From positions 1 to 49,459 of the forward strand of contig NZ_JBDLLU010000014.1 in the NCBI RefSeq assembly GCF_039749495.1: 49,459 bases of DNA. Reading direction: 5' to 3'. Position 1 is the stretch's first letter. Each line of letters starts with the position of its first letter. A program made the position numbers and the translations under genes. The stretch comes from Dehalogenimonas sp. THU2 (GTDB lineage Bacteria > Chloroflexota > Dehalococcoidia > Dehalococcoidales > Dehalococcoidaceae). The notes below the pieces were generated by a model that saw only the letters and a program-made list of their open reading frames with translations, was not told the DNA's origin and searched no databases. Positions 28,214 to 36,658 of the stretch are shown piece by piece.

Positions 28214-28642
28214 CTATACGAGTTCGGCGACCGCGCCGATAGTCGGGATTGGTACTGTTAATGGCAGGGTTTCATCCCCGCCCGTGTCAGAATCGGTCAC
28301 AGCAATGACATCCATGGAAGGTACCGGGACAGTCAGGCTTGGCGTGTAATAAAATGCACCGATGGCCGCGGCTACAACCTCCTCGGATATGGTCGGTTCC
28401 GGTAAATCAAGCGTTGAAGGCTTAATAGCCCGGTTGACCGCTCCAGTGATATAAACAATGAGTTGTTCGATTTCCGGGAGCTCCGGCACCTGGCGCAAGG
28501 TCACAGCGTCACGGGGACTGATGCCATCCTCAAGGTTAGTGATACGTTTCTGATTCCAGTTTTTATTGACATCGATGGTCAGCTCGGACAGATTACTGAT
28601 CCCGCCGCCGCTACCTCCGGCTCCCTGGGGCGCGTATCCCAT
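28214..28642 (-). CDS. Hypothetical structural-operon protein
   Basis: A 142-aa protein with a Gly-rich N-terminus (APQGAGGSGGGISNLSEL) that reads like a hinge, then alternating beta segments. The start overlaps the upstream stop (TAATG), and an AGGAGGGG site lies inside the upstream gene. Probably a virion component translated together with the 289-aa protein. Confidence 0.6.
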   Translation of the reverse strand: MGYAPQGAGGSGGGISNLSELTIDVNKNWNQKRITNLEDGISPRDAVTLRQVPELPEIEQLIVYITGAVNRAIKPSTLDLPEPTISEEVVAAAIGAFYYTPSLTVPVPSMDVIAVTDSDTGGDETLPLTVPIPTIGAVAELV

Positions 28643-29511
28643 TATTCAGCCCCTCCTATCTCATCGACAGTCAGGCTGCTGATTGTCCCGCCGGTGACCG
28701 AGTACTGCAGGTTGATGGCATCTCCGGAGTGCACAGGCGCCGAAAAGGTGTATAGGCAGTCGGCAGTTAGAGCCGTTCCACCGTTTAGTTTTTCCAGCAC
28801 GTCGCCGGCGCCGACCGTTCGATGCAACGACAGCACGCCAGCCACGCTGACACAGGCACTGATGCGCCAGTACGACGGCGAGTTGGTCGATTTAACGTCG
28901 GCGGTCAATATGTCGGTATTAGCAGCAGGCAAAGCCGTATTAAATACCCGTGCCTTGCCGATGGGAATCAGCTTTTCTAAAAGAGCTTGAACTGGAGCAT
29001 CGGTGACATCCGGCACCACGATCTCGCTGCGGCCGGTGAAGAGCTGAAGCGTCTTTCCGGTCTGTGCCGGCCATGTCAGGTATATACGCCAAAACGGAAA
29101 CGACTTGACCGGGTTGAAGCGGTCGAGATAGATCACATCAGCCTGAGGCGAGTTAAGCCGAACGCCAACACCGGCCAAAGTACCGTCAGTCCAAGCAGCC
29201 AGCGAGCGGCCCTCGATCCGGTACTCCACGTCTGTCTGCGCCGCGGTCATGTCAACGGTCTGCGTCTGATACGGGAAGAAGCTGCCTTCCTCCATGCGCT
29301 GCCGGAGCTCTACCAAAGACGAGACGTCAATACCGTAAAGGTACTCCAGCATATTCTGTCCGCTCTGCCCGTTACCAGGGCCCGGGGCAGAACCGTTAAC
29401 GGCTGCCAGAATCTGTTTTAATATCAGTCGCTGCTCCAGTAGCAGGTTATCAACACGCGAGACCCAGTCCAGAGGCCCGGAGGCGGGCGGTGTATATGTT
29501 TCTATTTGCAC
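28642..29511 (-). CDS. Beta-rich structural protein downstream of the capsid gene
   Basis: A 289-aa protein with a GTG start behind AGGAGGAG. The N-terminal 50 residues are helical, the next are Gly/Pro-rich, and the remainder has a beta pattern (VDMTAAQTDVEYRIEG, SFPFWRIYLTWPAQTGKTL). A jelly-roll or Ig-like minor capsid (penton or vertex) protein is the best guess. GKT here is not a Walker A, because the GxxxxGK context is missing. Confidence 0.6.
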   Translation of the reverse strand: MQIETYTPPASGPLDWVSRVDNLLLEQRLILKQILAAVNGSAPGPGNGQSGQNMLEYLYGIDVSSLVELRQRMEEGSFFPYQTQTVDMTAAQTDVEYRIEGRSLAAWTDGTLAGVGVRLNSPQADVIYLDRFNPVKSFPFWRIYLTWPAQTGKTLQLFTGRSEIVVPDVTDAPVQALLEKLIPIGKARVFNTALPAANTDILTADVKSTNSPSYWRISACVSVAGVLSLHRTVGAGDVLEKLNGGTALTADCLYTFSAPVHSGDAINLQYSVTGGTISSLTVDEIGGAE

Positions 29512-29586
29512 GAATCTCCTCCTATTTAAAGCGGGGCGGGAGGCTCTCCTGCCTTTCCCGCCCCGGTGCTTTAAGACTGCAGCGTA

Positions 29587-30606
29587 TTAACGTCCTACAT
29601 AGGACGGATTGATAGCCTGCAGCTGATCCCAGTAGATGATGGTGTCGTCGCCAGCGGCGTAATTCTCGATGGTCAGACCGAGTTTCACGCGGCCCTGCTG
29701 GGTCTGGCGAAGGTCCATGCCATAGACCGGATGGAAGCCGCGGCCGCGGAATTTCCGCAGGTCAATGACAGCGAGGCCGTCGGGCAGGTTCATATGGCCG
29801 GTGATGGTATCGGCTACCTGGAACGGATAGCCGGCAATCTTGCCCTGGAAGGAGGAAACTTTAAGACCTTCCCAGGTCTGCTCAAAGATAGTCTGGCCGG
29901 TGCCGGGGATGCTTAACTTGATACCGGTGACCTCGTCATTCTTGCGGACGGGCCGAGTAGCGGTTTCATCTTGCACCAGCATAAAGATGCGGCGCAGCCA
30001 GTTGCCAGTGGGCACATCGATCTCTTCTGAGAAGTCGCTCTTATTGGCGGTGTGCGTCTTAGTCATGGACGAACCGATGGGAGTCATCAGGTCGCCGGTA
30101 ATCGGTACGCCAAGAATGTGGTTGACCTCGTACCGGAAGGAGCCGGAGTCAAGTGTGATGGTGTCGTCGACCACAGAGTTGGCCGTGGTGGTCAGCTTCA
30201 CCAAGAATTCGGACAGGGCTCGGGCCGGAATAACCGCGCTCATGTCGAACGGGTCGGCCGGGTTGCTGCCCGGGTGGAACACGAAGGTGACAATGCCGTT
30301 CGTGCCGGACTGCAGGTTGATCATCGGGGTGCCGAAGTCATACAGCGTCCACAGCGCCAGCAGGCGACCCATCTGTTCGCCACTCATGCCGAGGTAGGCG
30401 CGACCGCCGTCACCCTCGATCTTGAGGTTCTGAATTACCCTGAATAGGCCATCTGGCTGCACGGCGGTCAGAGCTGCTGACATGGTCAGGTTAGCCTGAA
30501 TTTTGATCTCAGTGATCAAACCCTCACGAGGAAGGGACAGAGCTGAGAGATCTGAAGACGCCGCCCATGTGGAGACGTCGGTTACGCGTTTAATCTGTGT
30601 TTGCAC
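29587..30606 (-). CDS. Candidate double jelly-roll major capsid protein
   Basis: A 339-aa protein, the size usual for double jelly-roll (DJR) capsid proteins of PRD1-, PM2-, STIV- and FLiP-like tailless viruses. It carries an internal repeat. LPREGLITEIKI (25-36) followed by NLKIEGDGG (60-68) is echoed by VPTGNWLRRIFM (198-209) followed by GIKLSIPGTG (228-237). In each half a Pro-start hydrophobic strand is followed some 37-40 residues later by a Gly-rich strand. The ends are beta-rich with no membrane segment. It has a GTG start behind AGGAGG. Neighbours are membrane-anchored and beta-rich proteins, with no tail genes. The fold is inferred, not computed. Confidence 0.65.
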   Translation of the reverse strand: MQTQIKRVTDVSTWAASSDLSALSLPREGLITEIKIQANLTMSAALTAVQPDGLFRVIQNLKIEGDGGRAYLGMSGEQMGRLLALWTLYDFGTPMINLQSGTNGIVTFVFHPGSNPADPFDMSAVIPARALSEFLVKLTTTANSVVDDTITLDSGSFRYEVNHILGVPITGDLMTPIGSSMTKTHTANKSDFSEEIDVPTGNWLRRIFMLVQDETATRPVRKNDEVTGIKLSIPGTGQTIFEQTWEGLKVSSFQGKIAGYPFQVADTITGHMNLPDGLAVIDLRKFRGRGFHPVYGMDLRQTQQGRVKLGLTIENYAAGDDTIIYWDQLQAINPSYVGR

Positions 30607-30619
30607 TTTTCATGCCCTC

Positions 30620-31006
30620 CTAAAAGGCGCTCGCGGCGGTATTGGTGGTGGTAGCTGCCTGAGTGACCGTGGTGGCCACCCCGACCCGAGGCAGTGGCAG
30701 TTTAGACAGAATGCCGCTGGTAAAAGTGCGGACGTTGCCGCGGATATTGACGACTTCCTGAACGCCGTCGTAGGTCAGGAACATGGCGCCGAGATTGGCG
30801 GCATCGCGGCCGATGACACTGGGGCCGAATTTATAGGTGGCATAAGCCAGACCGAGTTTCACGGCCCAAGCCGGAGCCTGCGGGATGACACCCTGGGCGG
30901 CGCCGGCAACAGCATCGCCGACACCACCAACCACCGCACCGACGCCGACTGCGCCGACCGGTAGGTCAAAAACTTTAAAATCTGAGATGGCTTTCATTTG
31001 GATCAT
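30620..31006 (-). CDS. Small hydrophobic protein before the capsid gene
   Basis: A 128-aa protein. Gly/Ala/Val-rich hydrophobic stretches at about 17-42 and 47-62 suggest membrane insertion. The C-terminus is Thr/Ala-rich. It lies 13 bp before the capsid gene and its start is 6 bp after the stop of a microprotein. A virion internal-membrane protein is a reasonable guess. Confidence 0.6.
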   Translation of the reverse strand: MIQMKAISDFKVFDLPVGAVGVGAVVGGVGDAVAGAAQGVIPQAPAWAVKLGLAYATYKFGPSVIGRDAANLGAMFLTYDGVQEVVNIRGNVRTFTSGILSKLPLPRVGVATTVTQAATTTNTAASAF

Positions 31007-31012
31007 GGTCGA

Positions 31013-31105
31013 TTACCCCTTCACGAACCGGACTTTACCGCCACGCATGCAGTATTTCCGGCCTTTTCTTGTTCGTTTGCATTCACCGTTTTTCATTTTT
31101 GCCAT
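31013..31105 (-). CDS. Tiny basic Cys-pair protein 1
   Basis: A 30-aa frame starting ATG at 31105 (27 aa if the ATG at 31096 is used). It is extremely basic (MAKMKNGECKRTRKGRKYC begins it) with two cysteines ten residues apart. The next gene starts 6 bp after its stop. It resembles the neighbour at 31155-31241 in size, charge and Cys pair. DNA-binding or condensation inside the virion is a guess. Confidence 0.55.
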   Translation of the reverse strand: MAKMKNGECKRTRKGRKYCMRGGKVRFVKG

Positions 31106-31154
31106 AATGTTTTGTTTGCGATCCTCTCTTTCGTGCGATTATTCAGGGAACTGG

Positions 31155-31241
31155 TTACCGCTTTTTGGCGAATTTACGGCAGACTTTCTTGCCGGTTTTC
31201 GAGCGTCCCATTTGCACGCATCGAGCGCCTTTCTTAGCCAT
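31155..31241 (-). CDS. Tiny basic Cys-pair protein 2
   Basis: A 28-aa protein, MAKKGARCVQMGRSKTGKKV at the start, then C and a basic end (RKFAKKR). It has a clear AGGAGG site 9 nt before ATG, which makes it a believable gene despite its size. It appears to be the first gene of the capsid operon and is probably a paralogue of the next microprotein. Confidence 0.65.
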   Translation of the reverse strand: MAKKGARCVQMGRSKTGKKVCRKFAKKR

Positions 31242-31591
31242 CGCATTGACCTCCTGTTTTAATAAAGTGAATAACTACTCCTAATATCCACGCTAAAAGA
31301 GGTCATCTAGGACGTCAATAGGCGATTGTCAAAAATTCCGGCCGCTGTGTGCCAAAAACAGGGGGAGGTTGAACGTAAGACGACCCATTGGAGGTCTGTT
31401 TTTGGGAAATTTTGAGCATATAAAAAAGCAGTGTCTTTGGTAGACACTGCGGTCGGTTTGCGGATGCCTGAAGTGCATCAGACAAGTTTCACTAGCTGTT
31501 GTGGCTACAGGAGTGGCGCAGCCCGTTTGAGTTGAAGGTTTATGGGGATGGATTCCCGACTATTGCAGCAACTATGTAGCGTTTTCCGAAT
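31242..31591. other. Intergenic region: end of nuclease unit and start of capsid operon
   Basis: About 350 bp without a credible gene. It holds the terminator at 31422-31450, the sequence TTGAACGTAA at 31369-31378, and a possible minus-strand promoter (TTGACA at 31332-31327 with a weak TAGATG 17 nt on). Confidence 0.6.
31422..31450 (-). terminator. Rho-independent terminator of the RecB-like nuclease gene
   Basis: On the minus strand, GCAGTGTCT pairs with AGACACTGC around a 5-nt loop, followed by six T residues. It separates the inserted nuclease unit from the capsid operon. Confidence 0.75.
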
Positions 31592-33073
31592 TCAACAGCA
31601 GTTTTGCTCAACCCATTCGTACACTGCGTATGTCGCCAATAAATCTTCAGCGTTATACAATTTGATCTCCTCTAATATCCTACCCGATTCTTCCTTCGAT
31701 TCAGCCTTAAGATAGCTATTGTAACGCACGAGGGACCATGATCCTCCGTATTCTTTTTGGGAACGTACGAATCCAACGAATTTTTCAATACTTTTCAGAC
31801 CGTACGATGGAACTGGCAAGACCACCGACTGAGTGATTGTGGTGTAAAGATCCCAAAGGTTATGAAGAACACGCTGAGCCACCAAATTCGGGTCTCCGAA
31901 GGCTCCGATATATTTCGTTACCTTGGTTCTTTCGTGTTTTGAGAAATGAATTATTGGCAGGTCACCGTATTCTTGGAATATTTCTGACATGACTTTTAAG
32001 AATTGTTCCCACCCCTTCGCATCTCCATCCTCATTCCTAGGTGCCACGATAAGAAATTGCTTGGAACCTTCGTCAGTAATGAGTAAAAGACCCCATAAAT
32101 AGACGTCGACCTCGAGCCCGAGTTCTTCAAAAGCCGGCATGTTGTTTTCTACATCGAATATGACAATCGGCCGTTTACCGGGTAAATAACCTTGAGGTAG
32201 TTGTACACAAGCGATGTTCTCGTGTTTACCCGCTGATAAGCAGCAGGCTTGACGGATTATTTTACCACCTCTAGTTGATCCGATCCGCTGAATTTGAGAA
32301 CCTCTTTGGAAACGAACATCATAGATCCGATCACCTATGGATACTACCTTCTCCCAAGTCTCTATGCCCTGCTGGTTTAGTGCCAACGACATGCTTTGTT
32401 CAATTCCAGAGATGGTGCAAATATTGTGTTTTTCCCAAGCTTCCCCCCAACAGTGGCTGAAAAATTCACAGGAGCTACATTTTGACCACCCCACTGGCTC
32501 GAAAGGTTCCTCAGCCACTTCCTGGATTGAAGTTATGAGTTTAACTGCCTGAAAAACGACGTCTTCAGGGGGGCATTCATAGGGTGAATTTATCACCCCG
32601 TCACCTGTAACAATTTCGATAACTGGCTCATAACCTAATACGCTACGGGCTACTATCTTTGATAAGCCGACACCTAATTGTATTTCTTGATGGGAGTCAA
32701 GATTTGTAGCTAATTTGATTTCGCGTAAAATATAGCGTTGTGTAGCATTATCAAATAGGAGTAAATCGGGAATTGTAATCAATTGTTCTTCGTTATTAAT
32801 CAAAACCCCTTGATAGATTATAGGTTCTCGAGATTGGATCAGCCGCAGGGTATCTTCAAATCCTTTCTCAAAATCATATTCACCATACTCTGGTTCTTCG
32901 ATTGGTCCTAGTGACTGGACATGAGCCTCTTCAACCTCGAGCCCCTTTTCTTTCACCAGTTGAGCGAAGTCTTCATCAGGAACAGCAAGTTCAGGTGAAT
33001 TTGCATTCAGCCAAACTCGGCGAAGGCAGTAACTTGGTCGAAATAAGGGCCAAAAATCACTAGGGCTAAACAT
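31592..33073 (-). CDS. TM0106-family RecB-like nuclease with RNase H-like half
   Basis: A 493-aa protein. In the N-terminal half a PD-(D/E)xK nuclease core is visible (IPDLLLFD then ILREIKL, near 100-125), followed by Cys ligands (KCSSCEFFSHC near 200, plus an earlier YC at 15-16) that recall Cas4/RecB iron-sulfur nucleases. The C-terminal half has IVIFDVENN (an exonuclease-like DxE) and a later HFSKHE. It has an AAGGAG site. It has its own terminator and is more AT-rich than the capsid genes. It interrupts the leftward operon next to an IS3 remnant, so it looks like inserted cargo, perhaps for defence. Confidence 0.8.
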   Translation of the reverse strand: MFSPSDFWPLFRPSYCLRRVWLNANSPELAVPDEDFAQLVKEKGLEVEEAHVQSLGPIEEPEYGEYDFEKGFEDTLRLIQSREPIIYQGVLINNEEQLITIPDLLLFDNATQRYILREIKLATNLDSHQEIQLGVGLSKIVARSVLGYEPVIEIVTGDGVINSPYECPPEDVVFQAVKLITSIQEVAEEPFEPVGWSKCSSCEFFSHCWGEAWEKHNICTISGIEQSMSLALNQQGIETWEKVVSIGDRIYDVRFQRGSQIQRIGSTRGGKIIRQACCLSAGKHENIACVQLPQGYLPGKRPIVIFDVENNMPAFEELGLEVDVYLWGLLLITDEGSKQFLIVAPRNEDGDAKGWEQFLKVMSEIFQEYGDLPIIHFSKHERTKVTKYIGAFGDPNLVAQRVLHNLWDLYTTITQSVVLPVPSYGLKSIEKFVGFVRSQKEYGGSWSLVRYNSYLKAESKEESGRILEEIKLYNAEDLLATYAVYEWVEQNCC

Positions 33074-33189
33074 TCTGTTCTCCTTATTGTTGTTGGATGT
33101 TTTCAGGGTTGAACTCTAACCGGAAAAGATAGTCTTGTTTTGGTTTGAATGCATGTACCTTATTCTATCTTAAAATTATATTCCAAAAT

Positions 33190-33372
33190 AGAGCCCGGAA
33201 CTTGCCTGAGCATACTCCTTCGGTGTCTGACCTTTCAATGAAGTGTGCGGTCTGACTTAGTTGTTATCAATCCTCCAATTATCGATGATTTCACGGGCTT
33301 GTTTCAAGATCATGAACCATTTTCTACACCCCGCCGATAAGCCCATTCATCAAGCGCCCGGTCGGAAAACTC
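33190..33372 (-). pseudogene. IS3-family transposase (OrfB) remnant
   Basis: Minus-strand pieces of an IS3 OrfB are readable: EFSDRALDEWAYRRGV (from 33372), then, after a frame change and an internal deletion, WFMILKQAREIIDNWRIDNN, an in-frame stop, and VRPHTSLKGQTPKEYAQ. These match the conserved C-terminal stretch of IS3 transposases (…RALDxWAYxxGV … WRxDYNxxRPHSSL). The catalytic DDE segment between the two pieces is largely gone. It explains most of the gap between 33074 and 33378. Confidence 0.85.
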
Positions 33373-33378
33373 AGATCA

Positions 33379-33600
33379 CTATGGTTTCAGGTAACGGTAA
33401 ACTGTCCGGGATGACACTCCGAGTTCGGCGGCTATCTGCTCCGGGGTGTGGCCGTTTCTAGCCAGCGCCTTTGCCCGGCGCTTGGGGCTGGATCGGGGAG
33501 CGCGTCTGCCTTCATAACAGGTCGGGAATGGGCAGTTGTCACAGTCGGTGTGATGTTCACACCCGTTTTTCGGTCCGTTACCGATCCGCGCCTCGGCCAT
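33379..33600 (-). CDS. Helix-turn-helix protein with N-terminal Cys cluster
   Basis: A 73-aa protein. Four cysteines near 14-28 (CEHHTDCDNCPFPTC) may bind a metal. The end is a helix-turn-helix (HTPEQIAAELGVSSRTVYRY) reaching the C-terminus. It starts 2 bp after the upstream gene and ends 7 bp before the IS3 remnant, which might have trimmed it. A transcription regulator of the late genes is likely. Confidence 0.7.
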   Translation of the reverse strand: MAEARIGNGPKNGCEHHTDCDNCPFPTCYEGRRAPRSSPKRRAKALARNGHTPEQIAAELGVSSRTVYRYLKP

Positions 33601-33602
33601 TG

Positions 33603-34388
33603 TCAGGCTTGCTCCTGGTAGAACTGAGACAGGTCAGGATCACGCCTTTCAGGTTCAAATAACTTCATTACCGCATTGGCGGCGTTGCCGTAAAGAATGG
33701 CCAGTCCGATCTGCCCGGAGGCAAAATACAGGCCTGTCATGTATAGCAGCTCTTCATATGGCGAGAGATCATGAATGCTACCGCTTTTGGCTCGGGTAGT
33801 GTCAATGTTGCCTTTGTCTTTCTTGATCTTGACCGCTTCGTCGTATAAATCTTTGGCGAGACTCAACTGGTTCCAATGCTTCTGGCGCTGTCCGAATCGG
33901 GTTTTATAACCCTCTTTCGGCGACGGGGCAGGCGGACGGTGTTGAACGGAGACCTGATCACCGATACGAGTCACGCTGTTGATTTTGATTTGTGGGTATC
34001 GGAGCGCGGTGTACTTTTCGATCACCAGTTTACTCGGAGCCATAAATTTCATGATGGCTCCTGTGTTTTTGGTCTCGGTGTTGTCATAATTGATCTCGAA
34101 GTTATACATAGCGAGCTTTGACCACTTCACAGCTTCCTGCAGTCTCGAGGCAAAGTCAGCGGCAGTTTCAACGTCGATTGCACCGATCGCGCTCCAGTTG
34201 ATTTCGGTCACGAGGTCTTTCGATCCCCACTTCCTTCCCCAATTAAGCCGAACCACATCGTTATGACGACCGAGAGACCAAGACGCTGCCACAGAATTGT
34301 CTGACAAGCTCCAGTTTGGTTGATCCTGCCCTTCCGGTGCCGGCGCAGGTGCTTCCGGAACGTTACGACTGCATTTCTCAAATTCCAT
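33603..34388 (-). CDS. Hypothetical protein of the upper late operon
   Basis: A 261-aa protein. The start at 34388 is chosen because AAAGGAG lies 7 nt before it and it is 7 bp from the upstream gene; the frame continues upstream to 34529 without a site. A Pro/Ala linker near 15-25 is followed by a mixed alpha/beta body and a helical end (PYEELLYMTGLYFASGQIG). No family is recognised. It has weak similarity in style to the neighbouring 374-aa protein (APAPA linkers). Confidence 0.6.
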   Translation of the reverse strand: MEFEKCSRNVPEAPAPAPEGQDQPNWSLSDNSVAASWSLGRHNDVVRLNWGRKWGSKDLVTEINWSAIGAIDVETAADFASRLQEAVKWSKLAMYNFEINYDNTETKNTGAIMKFMAPSKLVIEKYTALRYPQIKINSVTRIGDQVSVQHRPPAPSPKEGYKTRFGQRQKHWNQLSLAKDLYDEAVKIKKDKGNIDTTRAKSGSIHDLSPYEELLYMTGLYFASGQIGLAILYGNAANAVMKLFEPERRDPDLSQFYQEQA

Positions 34389-34395
34389 GATTGAT

Positions 34396-35520
34396 TCAAC
34401 TCCTTTGGCAGTCACATCCAATGACGCGCTGTGCATTTTGATATATTCCAACCCACCGGCGATGCCAGTCGTGATTGCCTGTCTTAGGATGCTCCGGGAC
34501 ACCCAAGAAATGTTTGTGATTAAGCTCACCCTCTTTCATGTCAGCGCAAGCCTGAGCTTTGTTTGCCGGAGACGGGGCCGGGAAATCTGGATCGCCGGCC
34601 TTCCAATGACTGGGGTCGGTCAGCGTCAGATCATAAAGTGCTGAAGCGAAATTATAGGCTTTGACATACCGGGGAGCCATCCTATGAACGAGGACGGATT
34701 CATCCGGCGTCAGCCGGTCAAGCTTGGCTTTCCCTTCAACCACTTTTTCCATGTAGTCAATTCTGTCGTCGTCATACGGCAGACGCTCGACTACCGCGGT
34801 AAACCGGTCTTTATCCCACTTAGCCTCTTTGAAAGCCTGCATGAACCGGCGCTGGGCCAAGTTAAGCTCATGGGAGAAAGTCCCATCATCAGGTTCTCCG
34901 GAGTATTTGGGATAAATAGCCAGCAGCAGGTCTTTGGCAGTCCATAGCGGGGCAGGCGCTGGTGCGATAATTTCCACCTGGATACCAAGCTCGGGCTCCG
35001 GCGGTGCAATAGTGACCTCATACTCGGAAACCGGGACTGGTGCGATAACTTCAACGATTGGCGACGGTGCCGGGGCTTTGTGATCCTTCAGACTGCAGGC
35101 TAGTGAATACCCCTCGTAAACCTTCCGGGTCATTCGTGCCCATTCGGCCAGACTATCGTGAAGCTGAAGCGCCTTTCCGGTCATTTCATCGCCGCACAGG
35201 TACTTCTCCTCGTTCAGTCGGAGAGAACGGGTCTGCTCATAATGTTCGTTGAGGGTTCCGATCATGATTTCTGATTTTTCCATCGCAGCAGTTTCGCTCA
35301 AGAGCGCCTCGACAGTCAACAAATGCTTGCGAATACACATTTCTCCCTCTGACTTGCAGGGGCAAGTCGGATCAGCGGCATGTCCCTGTAGGAGCAAAAG
35401 CTCTTTAATGAGCTGATCGTATTGCCACTTCATAATCGGGCGGTTGATATCAGCCCTGATTTTCGGAATGGAAGCGGCTTTCGATGCGGGTGCTTTGCGG
35501 GTTTTAGTTGTGGTTGCCAT
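34396..35520 (-). CDS. Hypothetical protein with Cys-rich N-terminal domain
   Basis: A 374-aa protein. The basic N-terminus is followed by PTCPCKSEGEMCIRKH (near 51-66), a possible metal site, a helical region to about 150, two Pro/Ala linkers (about 150-205), and a helical C-terminal domain with an end Cys pair (CDC). It overlaps the methylase gene by 17 bp. Function unknown; it could be a core or scaffold protein. Confidence 0.6.
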   Translation of the reverse strand: MATTTKTRKAPASKAASIPKIRADINRPIMKWQYDQLIKELLLLQGHAADPTCPCKSEGEMCIRKHLLTVEALLSETAAMEKSEIMIGTLNEHYEQTRSLRLNEEKYLCGDEMTGKALQLHDSLAEWARMTRKVYEGYSLACSLKDHKAPAPSPIVEVIAPVPVSEYEVTIAPPEPELGIQVEIIAPAPAPLWTAKDLLLAIYPKYSGEPDDGTFSHELNLAQRRFMQAFKEAKWDKDRFTAVVERLPYDDDRIDYMEKVVEGKAKLDRLTPDESVLVHRMAPRYVKAYNFASALYDLTLTDPSHWKAGDPDFPAPSPANKAQACADMKEGELNHKHFLGVPEHPKTGNHDWHRRWVGIYQNAQRVIGCDCQRS

Positions 35521-36280
35521 CGTAAAATCCTTCGTAATTGCGTATGATTAAGTTCGGCACTGTTTTAGAGCCCCTTCCGGTCGAATATACTGCTGTTACG
35601 ACCTCGATACGCCGGCTTTTGAAGGCCTTGCGTACTACCGGATGGTCATTCAAGGTCACCAGCCAGCGGCATTTCAGCCCGGATAGAAAATCTGCCATCT
35701 CCTGCGGATTGATTTCACAGGAGTAGTAATTACAGTCGGTTTCCAAGTACGGAGGGTCGCAGAATATAAATCCGTCCTTGCAGTCAAATTCCGACACCAC
35801 CTTGCGCCAGTCACTGTTCAAGATCTTCGTCCGGGCCAGCCGTGACTTATAATCAGGGAAACGAGCGGCGACCTCTGAGACCTGGCAAAGCTTCGGATTT
35901 TCGGACATGGCACACATTTCGGCCTCCCCAGGCGAATATGATTTGCCGCCGTCACAGCGAAAGGCATACTTGATTTGAAACAGAAAGTCACAGGCCGGGA
36001 CAACGTCACCAGACTGCCGGCGCGCTTTGATTTTGTCCCATCGCTCGCGTGATGGCGCCATATCGCAATCAAACCGGCGCTTCTCGGCAAACTCCCGGTA
36101 AAAGGCCATGAGCTGCGGGTCGATATCGTTAATCACTTCGATCTCCGCAGGGTCTTTGGCCCAGAACATGTGCCCGGCTCCAAAAAACGGCTCGATATAA
36201 ACGCGATGGGGTGGACATCGCCGCAGGAGCTCTTTAACCAGCGATCGTTTGCCGCCTTGCCAGCAGAGTATTGCCTTCAT
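35504..36280 (-). CDS. Dam-family N6-adenine DNA methyltransferase
   Basis: A 258-aa protein. WQGGKRSLVKELL at the start and IEPFFGAG near 30 are the SAM-binding signature of the D12/Dam class. Catalytic DPPY (FIFCDPPYLETD) is near 173. The length is normal. Dam-type enzymes in phages protect DNA or mark it for packaging or regulation. It is in the late operon behind AGGTGAAAC. Confidence 0.9.
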   Translation of the reverse strand: MKAILCWQGGKRSLVKELLRRCPPHRVYIEPFFGAGHMFWAKDPAEIEVINDIDPQLMAFYREFAEKRRFDCDMAPSRERWDKIKARRQSGDVVPACDFLFQIKYAFRCDGGKSYSPGEAEMCAMSENPKLCQVSEVAARFPDYKSRLARTKILNSDWRKVVSEFDCKDGFIFCDPPYLETDCNYYSCEINPQEMADFLSGLKCRWLVTLNDHPVVRKAFKSRRIEVVTAVYSTGRGSKTVPNLIIRNYEGFYDGNHN

Positions 36281-36287
36281 GTTTCAC

Positions 36288-36470
36288 CTATGACGTTTTA
36301 TGGTTCTTTAAAAATCGTATGAACTGAAGCGCCCCGAAGGCAATAGCTGCGTGTCGTAACTCTAGCTTTGGAGTTTGGCTATTTTGCGATTGCACCGGAC
36401 TCGCCGATTCCCCGGCTTTTTCCAATATCCCGTCAAGCTCTCCCCGGAGCTTCTCGTTCATCTCCGGCAC
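36288..36470 (-). CDS. Small hypothetical protein
   Basis: A 60-aa protein, helical at the N-terminus, with a hydrophobic segment near 41-54 (AAIAFGALQFIRFL) and a basic end. It may sit at a membrane. The start overlaps the upstream gene by 13 bp, and the methylase starts 7 bp downstream. Confidence 0.5.
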   Translation of the reverse strand: MPEMNEKLRGELDGILEKAGESASPVQSQNSQTPKLELRHAAIAFGALQFIRFLKNHKTS

Positions 36471-36658
36471 CGCTGCACCTCTTGGACGACTTTAATGATT
36501 TGCATCGGTGACATCTTGAAGGCGCGGGCATAGGCAGACATTTCCGCAAGCGACAGCGTTTTAAACTGCCGTGAAATCTCAGTAACGGTGGAGTCCAGGA
36601 ACTCCGGGGTGATTTCAACTTCCCGCCCGTCCGGAGCTGTAACTCGCACCCACGCCAT
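36458..36658 (-). CDS. Small hypothetical protein
   Basis: A 66-aa protein. It begins with a short beta unit (VRVTAPDGREVEIT), then a helix pair. The ATG overlaps the stop of the upstream gene at one base, a coupled arrangement. No family is recognised. Confidence 0.55.
   Translation of the reverse strand: MAWVRVTAPDGREVEITPEFLDSTVTEISRQFKTLSLAEMSAYARAFKMSPMQIIKVVQEVQRCRR

Noticed and set aside
28642-29511. GKT in the 289-aa structural protein as a packaging ATPase motif
   Set aside because: The surrounding residues do not form GxxxxGK[ST] and no Walker B follows; the protein is beta-rich.
31592-33073. Cas4 of a CRISPR system
   Set aside because: The cysteine and nuclease pattern recalls Cas4, but the second half is RNase H-like and no array or cas1 is near.
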